The notes under the pieces: model-generated
The model's database searches: none
The model's input: only the letters and a program-made list of their open reading frames with translations
What the model was told of the DNA's origin: nothing
Assembly: GCA_949752735.1 (NCBI GenBank)
Contig: OX457038.1
Span: 65,151,337 to 65,215,336, forward strand
Length of the DNA: 64,000 nucleotides
Direction: 5' to 3'
From: Lumbricus terrestris
Lineage: Eukaryota > Annelida > Clitellata > Crassiclitellata > Lumbricidae
Position numbers and translations under genes: made by a program
Shown: in pieces, positions 12,591-24,661 of the stretch
Layout of the letters: the number at the start of each line of letters is the position of its first letter
How positions within the stretch are numbered: the first letter of the stretch is position 1

Positions 12591-14263
12591 CTCTAGACCA
12601 TAGCATTTTAAATAATAATGTGTGTTACATACTGAACACTTCATTTTATCAGAAGATCCATTAACAGCACAATTGCAACGAGAACATTATTGTTAACAAT
12701 AATATGACTACTTAAGAATTTCCATGCCTCAGATTCACATTTCGGTGGGATCTTGTGTGTGTGTTACAAATTTATTTAATAATAATAATATTGGCAATTT
12801 ACTGACCCACCATAAGCACCTAGTGCAAAGCAGTTCACTGTTTACATTGAAGTAGATTATTAATCACATCACAATAACAAGGAACACAAGAAATATTTTA
12901 ACTAAACAACGTATAATAGAGCTGCCAGAGCCTCATTACACACATGTACGAACTTCCTATCAACTCGATTGAACTCAAAGCCACACACAAAAGAGACCAT
13001 CAAACAGTAAACACTGTGCAGACAACCTAAATCATTACTATCAAAAGTGCGCATACCATTCAATACTAGAAGCCCTGAATATAAAGATAATTATGCATAA
13101 TTTCCCCATAATACGCAACCAGTCAAGAAACACAATTTCCAAATTGGCAAACAGTTAATTTATACCAAACTGTCTGGGGAAGGAGACACCGTGATGAGAA
13201 AGAACTAGCCACATTGCAATTCTAACTTCCGCGTCACTTAAAATGTGAAATTTAATTTCGAAAACATTTAACTGTATTAGTAGATTAGCAATTTCTCAGG
13301 TGCCCTGTTTAATAATTAAGAAAAGACTTTATTCAGCTGCAGATAGGCTGTAAATAGTTTACAAAGTCATTCATCAGCTTCAATCAGTTTTCATGCTAAG
13401 AAATCTGATCTTAAAAAAGGTTATTAATCAGTCTGTTTGTGGCTTTCCCCGAGGTCAATCGTGCCTGCTTTGTTCTGGTCTGGAATGATCCCTGCCACTT
13501 TGCAACGCAGTTGATAATGCACATGTCTGCATGGCAAATCACCTGTTGAAACACAAATGCAAGTTTCATCACAACATTGCCTGTAAAAAACATGAAAAGA
13601 TGCATTGTACTTCACAAAACACATTTAATTGCTCACTCAACTTGCGGCTGAGAAAATTTGATTCCAAATAGCAATCATAAACTTGAGCATGCCAAAGCCC
13701 TTAATTAAATAAACAAAGTAATGTCATTGTGCAAAATGCCTTCTTAACAAGGGAAAAATGCAAGTGCAAGCACATTGTGTCTATTGAAGAGCTAAGATGC
13801 AAGAACATCACAGAATAACAATTTATGTCTCATATACACAAGCCATTGTTATCTGCACATTTATGGAATGGAAATTCTTCCTATTCACATACTCGTGGTC
13901 ATTAAGTTTGGGAAGCCAGCCTTAGCATAGAACTTTTCCATCATTGCATCAGCTTCCTGTTGCTTCGGAAGATTTCGACAGCTGTCGCACAAGTGCCTCA
14001 GGAACGCGGTGCTTGATAGCACGACTTGCCATTGAGTGATCAACTCCAAACTGCGCACCAATGAGTTCTGGATGTTCCAATCGAATAGAAGTGCAAGCAT
14101 AATCTGCAATGGTACATAACAGTTAATTATAAATTATTTGATGCTCGCCAAACAATGACAAGCTACTTGAACAATTATATATGCACAAACTGTGTTCAGT
14201 ATCAACTGCTAAATTAAAATTAATCAACATCATCGTACAATTTCTCTCATAGAATACAATGGA

Positions 14264-14555
14264 ATGAAATTCATTCATTATCCCAGCACCGTGGTTCTCT
14301 CCGCTCTTCTAAACAGGCTGAACTTCTTGCCCCGGTCACGCACTTCTATTACCCAGCGCCATGCCTTCTCTGTCGTTGGTCCTGCAACATGGAATGGGCT
14401 CCCTGTGGAACTACGTCTAATGCCTAAAGCCTTTGAGAATACGTTCTACTCTGCTCTTAAGACTGTTACTGTTCTCTGTAGCCATGGTTGGGTCGGGAGC
14501 GCTTCTGAGTAGATACTCTGAAGAGGTGCTATATAAATGTCTAAAATGAATGAAT
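14264..14555 (+). mobile_element. LINE 3' end fragment nested in Harbinger copy 1
   Basis: An 82-codon ORF containing RHAFSVVGPATWNGLPVELR, which matches the conserved C-terminal signature of L2/CR1-like LINE ORF2 (F-S-x-x-G-P-x-x-W-N-x-L-P). It is followed by the shared tail GAGCGCTTCTGAGTAG, then GAAGAGGTGCTATATAAATG and (AATG)n. It is 5'-truncated, as usual for LINE insertions. The twin lies at 23012-23303. Confidence 0.85.
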
Positions 14556-14694
14556 ACAAGTGGAAAATACATCGGACAATAATAGTAATATTTTTTAAAT
14601 TAAACGTTTGCAAACCCACTGCGTAGAACATGCAACATCAATCTTAACTGCTGACATTTAGGCAAGAATTCATTTAATCAATCCAGCTTCTAGT

Positions 14695-14840
14695 CATAGG
14701 CGCAACCACCCTATGGGACCCACGGGACGCGTCCCCCCAACTTTTGAGTGGTCCCATAACTTTATTATTATGGTCTACCCAACTTTTAGGACGTGATTCA
14801 TTATGATCCCCCCAACTTTTAGGACGTGATTGCACCTATG
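14695..14840. mobile_element. hAT-like MITE (146 bp) nested in Harbinger copy 1
   Basis: Inverted ends CATAGGCGCAAC and TTGCACCTATG with a perfect 8-bp duplication CTTCTAGT at 14687-14694 and 14841-14848. The inside has a repeated CCCCCAACTTTTAGGACGTG motif. The twin is at 23443-23588. Confidence 0.88.
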
Positions 14841-15642
14841 CTTCTAGTTCAACAGTAACTTTTTGTTATCAATCCAACTTCTATTTAAACTGACAATTAT
14901 ATTTCATCAATCCAACACCAATCTCAGCAATCATTTTTTCATAAATCCCACTTATATTTAAATAGAAATTATTTTCATCAATCCGGCTTCTATTTAGCAG
15001 CAAGAGTTCTTTTCGTCAATCCAATTTGTATGCCATCAACGCTAAATAGGCCTACCATGCGATGGCTAATAATTTATTCCGCTAAAACGATAGATAAATT
15101 GGCGATTATTTGATGTTTCCTATAAAATTCTACATACACGCATAACATAGGTTAATTTACACATAGCTTAAGACAATCACCGTTGCTGTAAGAAATATTA
15201 ATACGTGACACTTCGTGGAATAAATCTTACCTGCATTACCGAAGGGATTGACCCCTTAACGTGGCGCGTCCGAATTCCACGTATTTAGCTAATTCATCGC
15301 AAATTAACAGCAAATTGGTGGTGGTGAAAAGGAAAAATATCGTAAGTTCATCGTCCGAGAATGAGTTGAGCGGATGTCGTTGATTTCTAAAGTTATCTTG
15401 CGTTTTAAACTCCTTCGAATCGACGAACAACAACAGCGCCATTTTCCTTCGTGTGTTTCGAAGGCTTCTAGTCCGGACTTGGCCAATTTAGGCCTGGTTG
15501 CTGGGTGGCCTAGCCCTAGTCTCGACCAACGGTAGAAAAAACTGCTCGTGCAACCGGTGTAATTTTTTAGTCAGGCCTACAGCCAAATCTAGGCCTGACT
15601 ACGATTTACGACCTATTTTACGACCATTCATGCAACCCGCCC

Positions 15643-15821
15643 CTGAGCCTGAGGATATTAGGCCTATAAGCTTAATGTCATTATCAATGGGCTATTCGAA
15701 TGATTATTAGCCTGTAGCAAGAACAATACCTAGAGTTTATTAAGAGCAGCAAAGTAATCTCAGAGGAAACAATGCTGCATGGAAAAGATACCATAGGCTT
15801 GCGCTACGCATGACTTCCTAC
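15643..15821. other. Intron sequence between Harbinger copy 1 and the lectin exon
   Basis: Unique AT-rich sequence with no coding signal. It is downstream (minus strand) of the lectin exon donor, so probably intron. Confidence 0.5.
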
Positions 15822-16001
15822 CGTTGTTGTAGGACCTGTACTTGATGAGGAATTCCTCTTCATCGTCGTTGTCAATGGAGACGAGGTGAGCGTCATGGTT
15901 CAGTGCCTGGCACCTCTTCTCGGCATCGACCCAGTTGGCAGTGACGTTCTCGAACAGGTAACACGAAGACAGGTATCGCATGAATCCATTTGGACAAGCA
16001 C
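15822..16001 (-). CDS. C-type lectin domain exon (N-terminal half of the domain)
   Basis: A 180-bp exon with an acceptor AG at 16002-16003 and a donor GT at 15820-15821. It codes for ACPNGFMRYLSSCYLF, then a WVDAEKRCQALNHDAHLVSI segment and an acidic stretch ending YRSYNNG. The order C-P-x-G-(W/F), S-C-Y-x-F, W-x-x-A-x-x-x-C, G/D-A-x-L-V-S-I is the N-terminal half of a C-type lectin domain (family knowledge). It enters completing the codon begun by exon 29426-30168 (phase 1) and leaves in phase 1. The C-terminal half with the Ca/sugar-binding motifs is not visible in this window, so carbohydrate specificity cannot be judged. Confidence 0.85.
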
Positions 16002-16329
16002 CTGCGTAATAACAACAATAATTATTATTATATGATGAGATAAAGTCAGGCAACGAAATTATGAGGCGCCCGGTTTATCGAAAGCAGCCGTTTTAGACGG
16101 TTAGACGATGCGTGTTTGAATCCTTCTATGCACGCGTGCTTGAATTATGCATACGTAAGCTTACCGGACCGAAGTGCTGTGTAAGCATGTCTAGGAGCTC
16201 ATCGGTAGAGAAGGTTGAAGTCTCGAGCGGACAGTGTGACCGACCATTTATGCATGTGTGATTTGATATATTGTATGTATGTGTGTATGTATACGTATGA
16301 TTTGATGTATGTATGTATGATTTGATGTA

Positions 16330-16656
16330 TTGTATGCATGTGTGTATGTATGTATGTATGTATGTATGTATGTATGTATGTATGTATGTATGTATGTATG
16401 TATGTATGTATGTATGTATGTATGTATGTATGTATGTATGTATGTATGTATGTATGCATACATGTATGATATTATGTAATGTATATATGCTTGTATGTAT
16501 GTATGTATGTATGTATGTATGTATGTATGTATGTATGTATGTATGTATGTATGTATGTATGTATGTATGTATGTATGTATGTATGTATGTATGTATGTAT
16601 GTATGTATGTACATATGTATGTATGTATGTATGTTTGTATGTATGTATGTGTGTGT
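16330..16656. repeat. (TATG)n microsatellite, block B
   Basis: Two runs of TATG repeats separated by a short unique spacer near 16455-16490. Corresponds to the array at 1-800. Confidence 0.95.
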
Positions 16657-16719
16657 GCATGTATGCATGAATACAATGTATACTTATACGTGTGTGGATG
16701 TGCATATGCATGCATGTAG

Positions 16720-16860
16720 GCTACGCACATTGCATGCGCTTAATTCCCAGGTGTCACTCCGCTCTGTTCCTTAAGAACCTAAAAACTGCTTTATTTAGCC
16801 GGAAGCGCTTCTGAGTAGCCAACCTTGAAGAGGCGCTATATAAATTTCTGAAATAAATCA
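16720..16860 (+). mobile_element. LINE 3' end fragment with shared tail, block B
   Basis: Paralogue of the fragment at 845-990. Here the tail is better preserved: GCGCTTCTGAGTAG, CTTGAAGAGGCGCTATATAAAT, then AAATAAAT. It ends the block's second landmark. Confidence 0.6.
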
Positions 16861-17910
16861 ACACAATCGTGATCGTGTGTATATAGGCCAATGCATTGAA
16901 CGCAGATTTGTATGTGTCTAATTTTAGACCTACACCGCGTTCCTTTCTAAGAGTCTTTTACTGTGGCAATATAAAAACCATGAAGTAGCGCAGCACACGG
17001 CACCTGGGCATATAACATGGTATCTTGCTGTGTCGAGGTTAACGGTCCATTAGTCTTTGAATTCTTGTACTAACAACCGATTCCGCATGTCTTGCATCAC
17101 TCGCTAATCGATGCGCTACATAATTATTTCTGAATTGCTTCAGGACTTTCAAGTGAAGGCAGATCTTGACTTCCTCTCGACCGGGCAAGAAGCGTTCAAG
17201 GTCTTCTGTATACAGATACGTTTTCAAAAGGAATCTCTATGTAGCTCTCGTCGACCTCCCTTGACGCACCGTCCTCTAAAATAAGACTCAGCTGAACGAT
17301 ATAATTTTTATGCAAGTCATGCCTGGCTGCATTGGCGCCATAGAAGTTATTTGAGATGCTGAGGTTGAATGGCTGAGCTTGTGTGGCCTTTCGTCTTCGT
17401 CTTTCAGTGTAAAAATAATTGTTGGATATATGGAGGAAATCCTGGTCTCATGAAGAAGTCGAGGAAGGGTTTGGTCGTCTGAAGGCCCTTGACAACTTAT
17501 CTAAAGAAGGACTGGCTCATATCTTGAATGGTTTAGCCTATAGATAGCAACAGTTTCACATGATGCTTAGCTAACCCAGTCGCACGCAGAGAGAGAGACA
17601 GACAGACAGACAGAGACGGAGACAGAGACAGACAGACAGTCGCACGCAGAGAGACAGAGAGGCAGGCAGAGACCGACAGACAAACAGAGACAGACAGATA
17701 GGGACGAGTATGCGAAGACAGATCGACAAACAGAGAAAGATACAAAAGCAGACACAGACATACACCAGCAAGGACACATTCAATTCATAAATTATGGCAG
17801 AGAGGTGACACGTGGATGCAAAGATTGGTTTGGTATGTAGCCACTTGGAATGATGAATTGACGGAATATGATTGCATTGAACTACGAATACACGAGGGAA
17901 ATTTAGATTA

Positions 17911-17911
<1 letters not shown>

Positions 17912-17998
<87 letters not shown>
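17912..17998. repeat. (CA)n microsatellite
   Basis: About 87 bp of pure CA. The orthologous spot in block A is a mixed CA/CAGA run. Confidence 0.95.
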
Positions 17999-18001
<3 letters not shown>

Positions 18002-18417
18002 GCATGACAGAAACTTACAAAAAGAGACAGACCCGCACAAGGCGCACATGCACAGTGACGAAAACAGCTAAAGAAAGTAAAACCAAGTCTGTGAAGCTTT
18101 CTACACAGTTGGTTCTGTTGCAATAAATCTGTCAGTCTTTCCATCCGTCTTTGTAACTCTGTTTCTTTATCTGCTTGTCTGTCTATCTGCCCGTCTGTCT
18201 ATCTGAGTCCGCGTCTGTGTCTGTCCACTCTTTCCTCTTTATGTCTCTGTCTGTCTGTTTGTCTGTGTGTTTGCCCGCATGTCTTGATGTCCAGATGCAT
18301 GATGCCATCATCAATGAGATGGCTATTTGATTTGATTTGGCGGAAGTCATAAAGGACGTAGACTAAACCACTTAAAAATACTTTGACCATTTAATCGACT
18401 TTCATTTCCTGTGGCTC

Positions 18418-18526
18418 TTGCTGGAGCAGCTGCTGCCCTGGCCACAGCTGCCACTGCTGCTGCCACTGCTGCTGCCATTGCTGCTGCCACAGCTGCTGCT
18501 GCTGCTGCTGCTGCTTAGTTGCTGTT
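18418..18526. repeat. (CTG)n trinucleotide repeat, block B
   Basis: Imperfect CTG/CCA repeat, shorter than at 2590-2706. Not coding. Confidence 0.85.
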
Positions 18527-19054
18527 GCTTCTTATCGCTAGAGGTCGTTTTAACACAAATTCCAAATCCTGAGAATGAAAATCATTCGCTTTTGGATACA
18601 CGCATCTTCACGAATCCAACTCTGCCTGCTTATTCGTGTGTTTGCCTTTGCGTCTGTCCGTTTGTCCGTCCGTCCGTCCTATATTGTATGTCTTCTGCTT
18701 GTCTGTCTGACTGTCAATCCATCTGTCTGTCTGTCTGTCTGCCTGTCTGTCTGTCCGTCTGTCTGTCTGTCTAACTGTCTGTCCGTCAGTCTTCTTTTTC
18801 TTTCTTTCGTCCTTACTTTTGTCTGTCTGTCTGTCTGTGTGCGTGCGTGTGTGTAAATAGCTTCTCATCTACGCATAAAGTTATGAGCATGCTTCCCATG
18901 CCTGTGTGGTGGATCGTGGCCCATGTTGTAACGCTGCTGCGAGCCTTGACATGACAGGGTTATCAGCGCCAAAATCGTCCTTACTTTTGTCTGTCTGTCT
19001 GTGTGCGTGCTCGAGTGTGTGATCGATGTCAAGAATCGAAGAATCAGTAGAATA

Positions 19055-19059
<5 letters not shown>

Positions 19060-19135
<76 letters not shown>
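19060..19135. repeat. (GA)n microsatellite, block B
   Basis: Pure GA run of about 70 bp, the counterpart of 3191-3308. Confidence 0.95.
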
Positions 19136-19137
<2 letters not shown>

Positions 19138-19288
19138 CGGCTGACTGACGACGCCCTCAATTGCTCGTCCCCGGTCACTCTCCCACAATAACCATCGTCT
19201 TGTATAACTATCTGCCGCCTCAATCAACTGTTGCCAAGTGGCCGATCACGTGATGCTCAATCTTACACTCTGAAAGTCCGATGCCGTA

Positions 19289-19291
<3 letters not shown>

Positions 19292-19324
<33 letters not shown>

Positions 19325-19365
19325 CAGTGTGTGTATGTGTGACAGTGTGTATGTGTGTGTGTGCC
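19292..19365. repeat. (GT)n microsatellite
   Basis: GT dinucleotides interrupted twice by GACAGT. The block A counterpart near 3470 is much shorter. Confidence 0.9.
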
Positions 19366-19940
19366 TCGCTCTGTCTCTCGCTGTCTGTGCTCTGTCTGTT
19401 TGTCTGTCTGTCTGTCTCTCTCTCACTCCTCTCACTAATCTCTTTCTCGTCTCTTTTTCTCTTTCTCTCCTCTCTCCCTTCCCTCCTCTCATCCTCCTCT
19501 ATGTCTGCCTGTCTGTCTCCCTCGTCCCTCACACTCTGTTTCAGTCTCTGCTCTCGTTACCCCACCATTCATCTCCTGAAAACAGTCGTCACATCTGCAC
19601 ATAAGGGGCGGGTTGCATGAATGGTCGTATATCAAGTCCGTACTAGAAGACAAGTCGGGCCTACGAAGTCCAGGGCCTAGAAGCCGTCAAAAAATGGATT
19701 GCATGGACATGGCCTTGGCAACGGCCTATCTAGGCCGAGACCAGAGTGGGCGTGGTCAAACTAAACTTGGCGTGGTAAAACCCAGTGTCACTAGCTTAGA
19801 CGATTAAGGCTGATCGCGCATGCGCCAAATTATTTATAGCTGTAGACGATCGTCGGCGTTGTAAATAAGTTATGTTATTGACGAACGAATAACAAAAGCA
19901 CAAATTAGACATTTCCACACGCTTTTTAATATAATACCGA

Positions 19941-20090
19941 GCACCAAATTTTTCTGATGAAGAGATTCGATGCATGCTTGAAAGCGTAGGTCAAGGGAAG
20001 GAACCGGTACAGTGCAAGCTGCAACGGGCACTGACCGCTGGGCTGAAGGCTTGGCCCAGGGTGGTTCTTAGGCTCTTAGCAAAGGAATAG
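19941..20090 (+). pseudogene. Myb/SANT-like protein remnant of Harbinger, copy 2
   Basis: Same sequence as 11193-11342: APNFSDEEI start, 50 codons to TAG, preceded by an in-frame TAA. A broken accessory DNA-binding protein of the transposon. Confidence 0.55.
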
Positions 20091-21238
20091 TAAGAAGACG
20101 CGACGAGATCTGAAAGAAGTGGAAGGATTTGAAATCGACCGTCATGAACAGGCCTAACTCTCCGGACTTGTCCCGCTGCCTATCGATTTTGTTTTGATTA
20201 AGCGCCTGTGAATAAGTTAGTTCCCGCGATTTCGCTTTTGGTGGCGCTGTAGAAGTCTCGAGATTACGATTCCAGAGACTGATGGGGTAGTGGTCCAATG
20301 AAAGAGAAAAACCCTTCTTGAAATTTAGAATTTGGAGTCATATTCTGGAAATAACATAGCTTAAGCTATGAACATAACAGCTGTTATCATTAATCTCCTG
20401 TCAGTAAAAAATAACAGCTCCTAAATAATGTGCTTAATTCTTTCGATAGGTTTAAGAAAGTACTGCTTATATAGCCTAGATTTCTTTGTACAGGATTTAA
20501 TAAATGTTAGAGCCAATAGTCATGACAGCACCATTTTGTACCCTCCATAACACGTGCATGAGAGTTTATTTATTTAGTTATGTACTGAGAGTTTGATATA
20601 GCACTCCTTCAAGGTTAACTACTCAGGAGCGCTCCCAGTCCAACCCCGGTCGAATAAGACAGTCTTAAGAAGAGAAAGAAATGAAGCAGAAAGGCCAATA
20701 GGTATAGAGTTGTTCCAATATTCTGAAGTAGCTATTCAGTCTTTGCTTGCATACCGTACCCATGTTTACCATGAGAACTCTATCAATTTGCTTGAACTCA
20801 AAGCAACGCACAAAAGAGAGACCATCAATCAACTAAAGTATTAGTGTTATCTGTTTACAACTTTACATATACTCGTATTATATAATTATTCATTCACCTA
20901 GTCTATAATATTTAATGATTTTGGCAGCAAGAGTTGTTCCAGTAGTAGTGAAATAGGTGTAGTGGAGATTGCCACTGAAACAAAACAATCTGTTTAATAA
21001 TGTGAATTACTCATTTCTAATGGATTTAAATTTGTCATTGTATTGAGTAAATGATTGCTTATTTGACAATGATGGCGTTATAGAAGTCATAGTCACCATT
21101 ACAACCCCAGACAACGGCAAACTGAGTTTTAAGTAAATAGTATTCTCCATTGATCCACATTCAGACACTTATAATGGCATGTCAGATCCAATGGTCATGA
21201 CAGGACCATTTCCCCCCTCCATACCACATGCTTTAGAC

Positions 21239-21338
21239 CAGTGGTTCCCAACCTTTTTTTTTATTTCAGGGCCACTTTTTCTAAGTTTGAGGATACAAGG
21301 ACCACTTTTGGCTTGCTGGCCGCATGTTGGGACCACTG
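21239..21338. mobile_element. hAT MITE nested in Harbinger copy 2
   Basis: Twin of 12491-12590, including the 7-of-8 target duplication, so it was carried along rather than inserted separately. Confidence 0.85.
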
Positions 21339-23011
21339 CTCTAGACCATAGCATTTTAAATAATAATGTGTGTTACATACTGAACACTTCATTTTATCAG
21401 AAGATCCATTAACAGCACAATTGCAACGAGAACATTATTGTTAACAATAATATGACTACTTAAGAATTTCCATGCCTCAGATTCACATTTCGGTGGGATC
21501 TTGTGTGTGTGTTACAAATTTATTTAATAATAATAATATTGGCAATTTACTGACCCACCATAAGCACCTAGTGCAAAGCAGTTCACTGTTTACATTGAAG
21601 TAGATTATTAATCACATCACAATAACAAGGAACACAAGAAATATTTTAACTAAACAACGTATAATAGAGCTGCCAGAGCCTCATTACACACATGTACGAA
21701 CTTCCTATCAACTCGATTGAACTCAAAGCCACACACAAAAGAGACCATCAAACAGTAAACACTGTGCAGACAACCTAAATCATTACTATCAAAAGTGCGC
21801 ATACCATTCAATACTAGAAGCCCTGAATATAAAGATAATTATGCATAATTTCCCCATAATACGCAACCAGTCAAGAAACACAATTTCCAAATTGGCAAAC
21901 AGTTAATTTATACCAAACTGTCTGGGGAAGGAGACACCGTGATGAGAAAGAACTAGCCACATTGCAATTCTAACTTCCGCGTCACTTAAAATGTGAAATT
22001 TAATTTCGAAAACATTTAACTGTATTAGTAGATTAGCAATTTCTCAGGTGCCCTGTTTAATAATTAAGAAAAGACTTTATTCAGCTGCAGATAGGCTGTA
22101 AATAGTTTACAAAGTCATTCATCAGCTTCAATCAGTTTTCATGCTAAGAAATCTGATCTTAAAAAAGGTTATTAATCAGTCTGTTTGTGGCTTTCCCCGA
22201 GGTCAATCGTGCCTGCTTTGTTCTGGTCTGGAATGATCCCTGCCACTTTGCAACGCAGTTGATAATGCACATGTCTGCATGGCAAATCACCTGTTGAAAC
22301 ACAAATGCAAGTTTCATCACAACATTGCCTGTAAAAAACATGAAAAGATGCATTGTACTTCACAAAACACATTTAATTGCTCACTCAACTTGCGGCTGAG
22401 AAAATTTGATTCCAAATAGCAATCATAAACTTGAGCATGCCAAAGCCCTTAATTAAATAAACAAAGTAATGTCATTGTGCAAAATGCCTTCTTAACAAGG
22501 GAAAAATGCAAGTGCAAGCACATTGTGTCTATTGAAGAGCTAAGATGCAAGAACATCACAGAATAACAATTTATGTCTCATATACACAAGCCATTGTTAT
22601 CTGCACATTTATGGAATGGAAATTCTTCCTATTCACATACTCGTGGTCATTAAGTTTGGGAAGCCAGCCTTAGCATAGAACTTTTCCATCATTGCATCAG
22701 CTTCCTGTTGCTTCGGAAGATTTCGACAGCTGTCGCACAAGTGCCTCAGGAACGCGGTGCTTGATAGCACGACTTGCCATTGAGTGATCAACTCCAAACT
22801 GCGCACCAATGAGTTCTGGATGTTCCAATCGAATAGAAGTGCAAGCATAATCTGCAATGGTACATAACAGTTAATTATAAATTATTTGATGCTCGCCAAA
22901 CAATGACAAGCTACTTGAACAATTATATATGCACAAACTGTGTTCAGTATCAACTGCTAAATTAAAATTAATCAACATCATCGTACAATTTCTCTCATAG
23001 AATACAATGGA

Positions 23012-23303
23012 ATGAAATTCATTCATTATCCCAGCACCGTGGTTCTCTCCGCTCTTCTAAACAGGCTGAACTTCTTGCCCCGGTCACGCACTTCTATTAC
23101 CCAGCGCCATGCCTTCTCTGTCGTTGGTCCTGCAACATGGAATGGGCTCCCTGTGGAACTACGTCTAATGCCTAAAGCCTTTGAGAATACGTTCTACTCT
23201 GCTCTTAAGACTGTTACTGTTCTCTGTAGCCATGGTTGGGTCGGGAGCGCTTCTGAGTAGATACTCTGAAGAGGTGCTATATAAATGTCTAAAATGAATG
23301 AAT
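23012..23303 (+). mobile_element. LINE 3' end fragment nested in Harbinger copy 2
   Basis: Twin of 14264-14555 with the same C-terminal LINE signature and tail. Confidence 0.85.
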
Positions 23304-23442
23304 ACAAGTGGAAAATACATCGGACAATAATAGTAATATTTTTTAAATTAAACGTTTGCAAACCCACTGCGTAGAACATGCAACATCAATCTTAACTGCT
23401 GACATTTAGGCAAGAATTCATTTAATCAATCCAGCTTCTAGT

Positions 23443-23588
23443 CATAGGCGCAACCACCCTATGGGACCCACGGGACGCGTCCCCCCAACTTTTGAGTGGT
23501 CCCATAACTTTATTATTATGGTCTACCCAACTTTTAGGACGTGATTCATTATGATCCCCCCAACTTTTAGGACGTGATTGCACCTATG
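23443..23588. mobile_element. hAT-like MITE nested in Harbinger copy 2
   Basis: Twin of 14695-14840 with the CTTCTAGT 8-bp duplications on both sides. Confidence 0.88.
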
Positions 23589-24661
23589 CTTCTAGTTCAA
23601 CAGTAACTTTTTGTTATCAATCCAACTTCTATTTAAACTGACAATTATATTTCATCAATCCAACACCAATCTCAGCAATCATTTTTTCATAAATCCCACT
23701 TATATTTAAATAGAAATTATTTTCATCAATCCGGCTTCTATTTAGCAGCAAGAGTTCTTTTCGTCAATCCAATTTGTATGCCATCAACGCTAAATAGGCC
23801 TACCATGCGATGGCTAATAATTTATTCCGCTAAAACGATAGATAAATTGGCGATTATTTGATGTTTCCTATAAAATTCTACATACACGCATAACATAGGT
23901 TAATTTACACATAGCTTAAGACAATCACCGTTGCTGTAAGAAATATTAATACGTGACACTTCGTGGAATAAATCTTACCTGCATTACCGAAGGGATTGAC
24001 CCCTTAACGTGGCGCGTCCGAATTCCACGTATTTAGCTAATTCATCGCAAATTAACAGCAAATTGGTGGTGGTGAAAAGGAAAAATATCGTAAGTTCATC
24101 GTCCGAGAATGAGTTGAGCGGATGTCGTTGATTTCTAAAGTTATCTTGCGTTTTAAACTCCTTCGAATCGACGAACAACAACAGCGCCATTTTCCTTCGT
24201 GTGTTTCGAAGGCTTCTAGTCCGGACTTGGCCAATTTAGGCCTGGTTGCTGGGTGGCCTAGCCCTAGTCTCGACCAACGGTAGAAAAAACTGCTCGTGCA
24301 ACCGGTGTAATTTTTTAGTCAGGCCTACAGCCAAATCTAGGCCTGACTACGATTTACGACCTATTTTACGACCATTCATGCAACCCGCCCAAGGTGTTTG
24401 AATTCTAACTCTTTCCATTCCGTCCGTCCATCCATCCATTCATCCATCCATCCATCCATCCATTCATCCATCCATCTATCCACCCACCCGCAGCCCACCC
24501 ACGCACCCGTTCGTCCATCAATCTGTTGTCTTCCTCTTTCCTATAGAAACTGTTACTATCGTTGTTCCGCTGTCTTTCCAGCTGCATTCCAGTGATGATT
24601 CCACGTGATCCTTTGTTGATGAAGACACCGTAGGCTCACATTGTGTGCGAATTCCAATGAA

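Larger units (their letters stand above)
13449..15442 (-). pseudogene. PIF/Harbinger transposase remnant, copy 1
   Basis: Three exon-like pieces read on the minus strand. Exon 1 (15231-15442) begins MALLLFVDSKEF and contains RHPLNSFSDDEL and an ICDEL segment, matching the N-terminus of HARBI1-like transposases. It ends at a good donor (AG|GTAAGA), but the frame is lost just before it. Exon 2 (13893-14103) begins IMLALLF and ends KFYAKAGFPN, again as expected for the family, with frame breaks between. Exon 3 (near 13449-13580) has ICHADMCIINCVAKWQGS, matching the region around the second catalytic Asp of the DDE_4 fold, but the expected HDS after WQGS is absent. The enzyme is therefore very likely inactive. 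Family identity is inferred from motif order. Confidence 0.75.
10858..15642. mobile_element. PIF/Harbinger DNA transposon, copy 1 (4,785 bp)
   Basis: The ends are perfect 24-bp inverted repeats beginning GGGCGGGTTGCATGAATGG and ending with its complement. Similarity continues weakly inward. Inside are a minus-strand transposase remnant (13449-15442) and a plus-strand Myb/SANT-like remnant (11193-11342). That pairing of two proteins is characteristic of PIF/Harbinger. It also holds two nested hAT MITEs and a LINE 3' fragment. Copy 2 at 19606-24390 has the same length and differs at one site that I noticed (position 11035, A here and C there). No clean target duplication is visible around copy 1 (TCT on the left, CTG on the right), so its flanks may be rearranged. 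Confidence 0.88.
22197..24190 (-). pseudogene. PIF/Harbinger transposase remnant, copy 2
   Basis: Same three exon-like pieces and the same disabling frame breaks as 13449-15442. Both copies sharing the lesions shows they were already present before the last transposition, so the enzyme came from another locus. Confidence 0.75.
19606..24390. mobile_element. PIF/Harbinger DNA transposon, copy 2 (4,785 bp)
   Basis: The boundaries are the same terminal inverted repeats as copy 1. The flanks read AAG before and AAG after, a 3-bp target duplication as expected for PIF/Harbinger. Block A has the uninterrupted target (CACATAAGGTGTCTGAATTC, near 3742-3761), so this is a genuine insertion after the segmental duplication. 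It carries the same nested hAT MITEs (21239-21338, 23443-23588) and LINE fragment (23012-23303) as copy 1. The near identity of the copies shows very recent movement. Confidence 0.93.
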
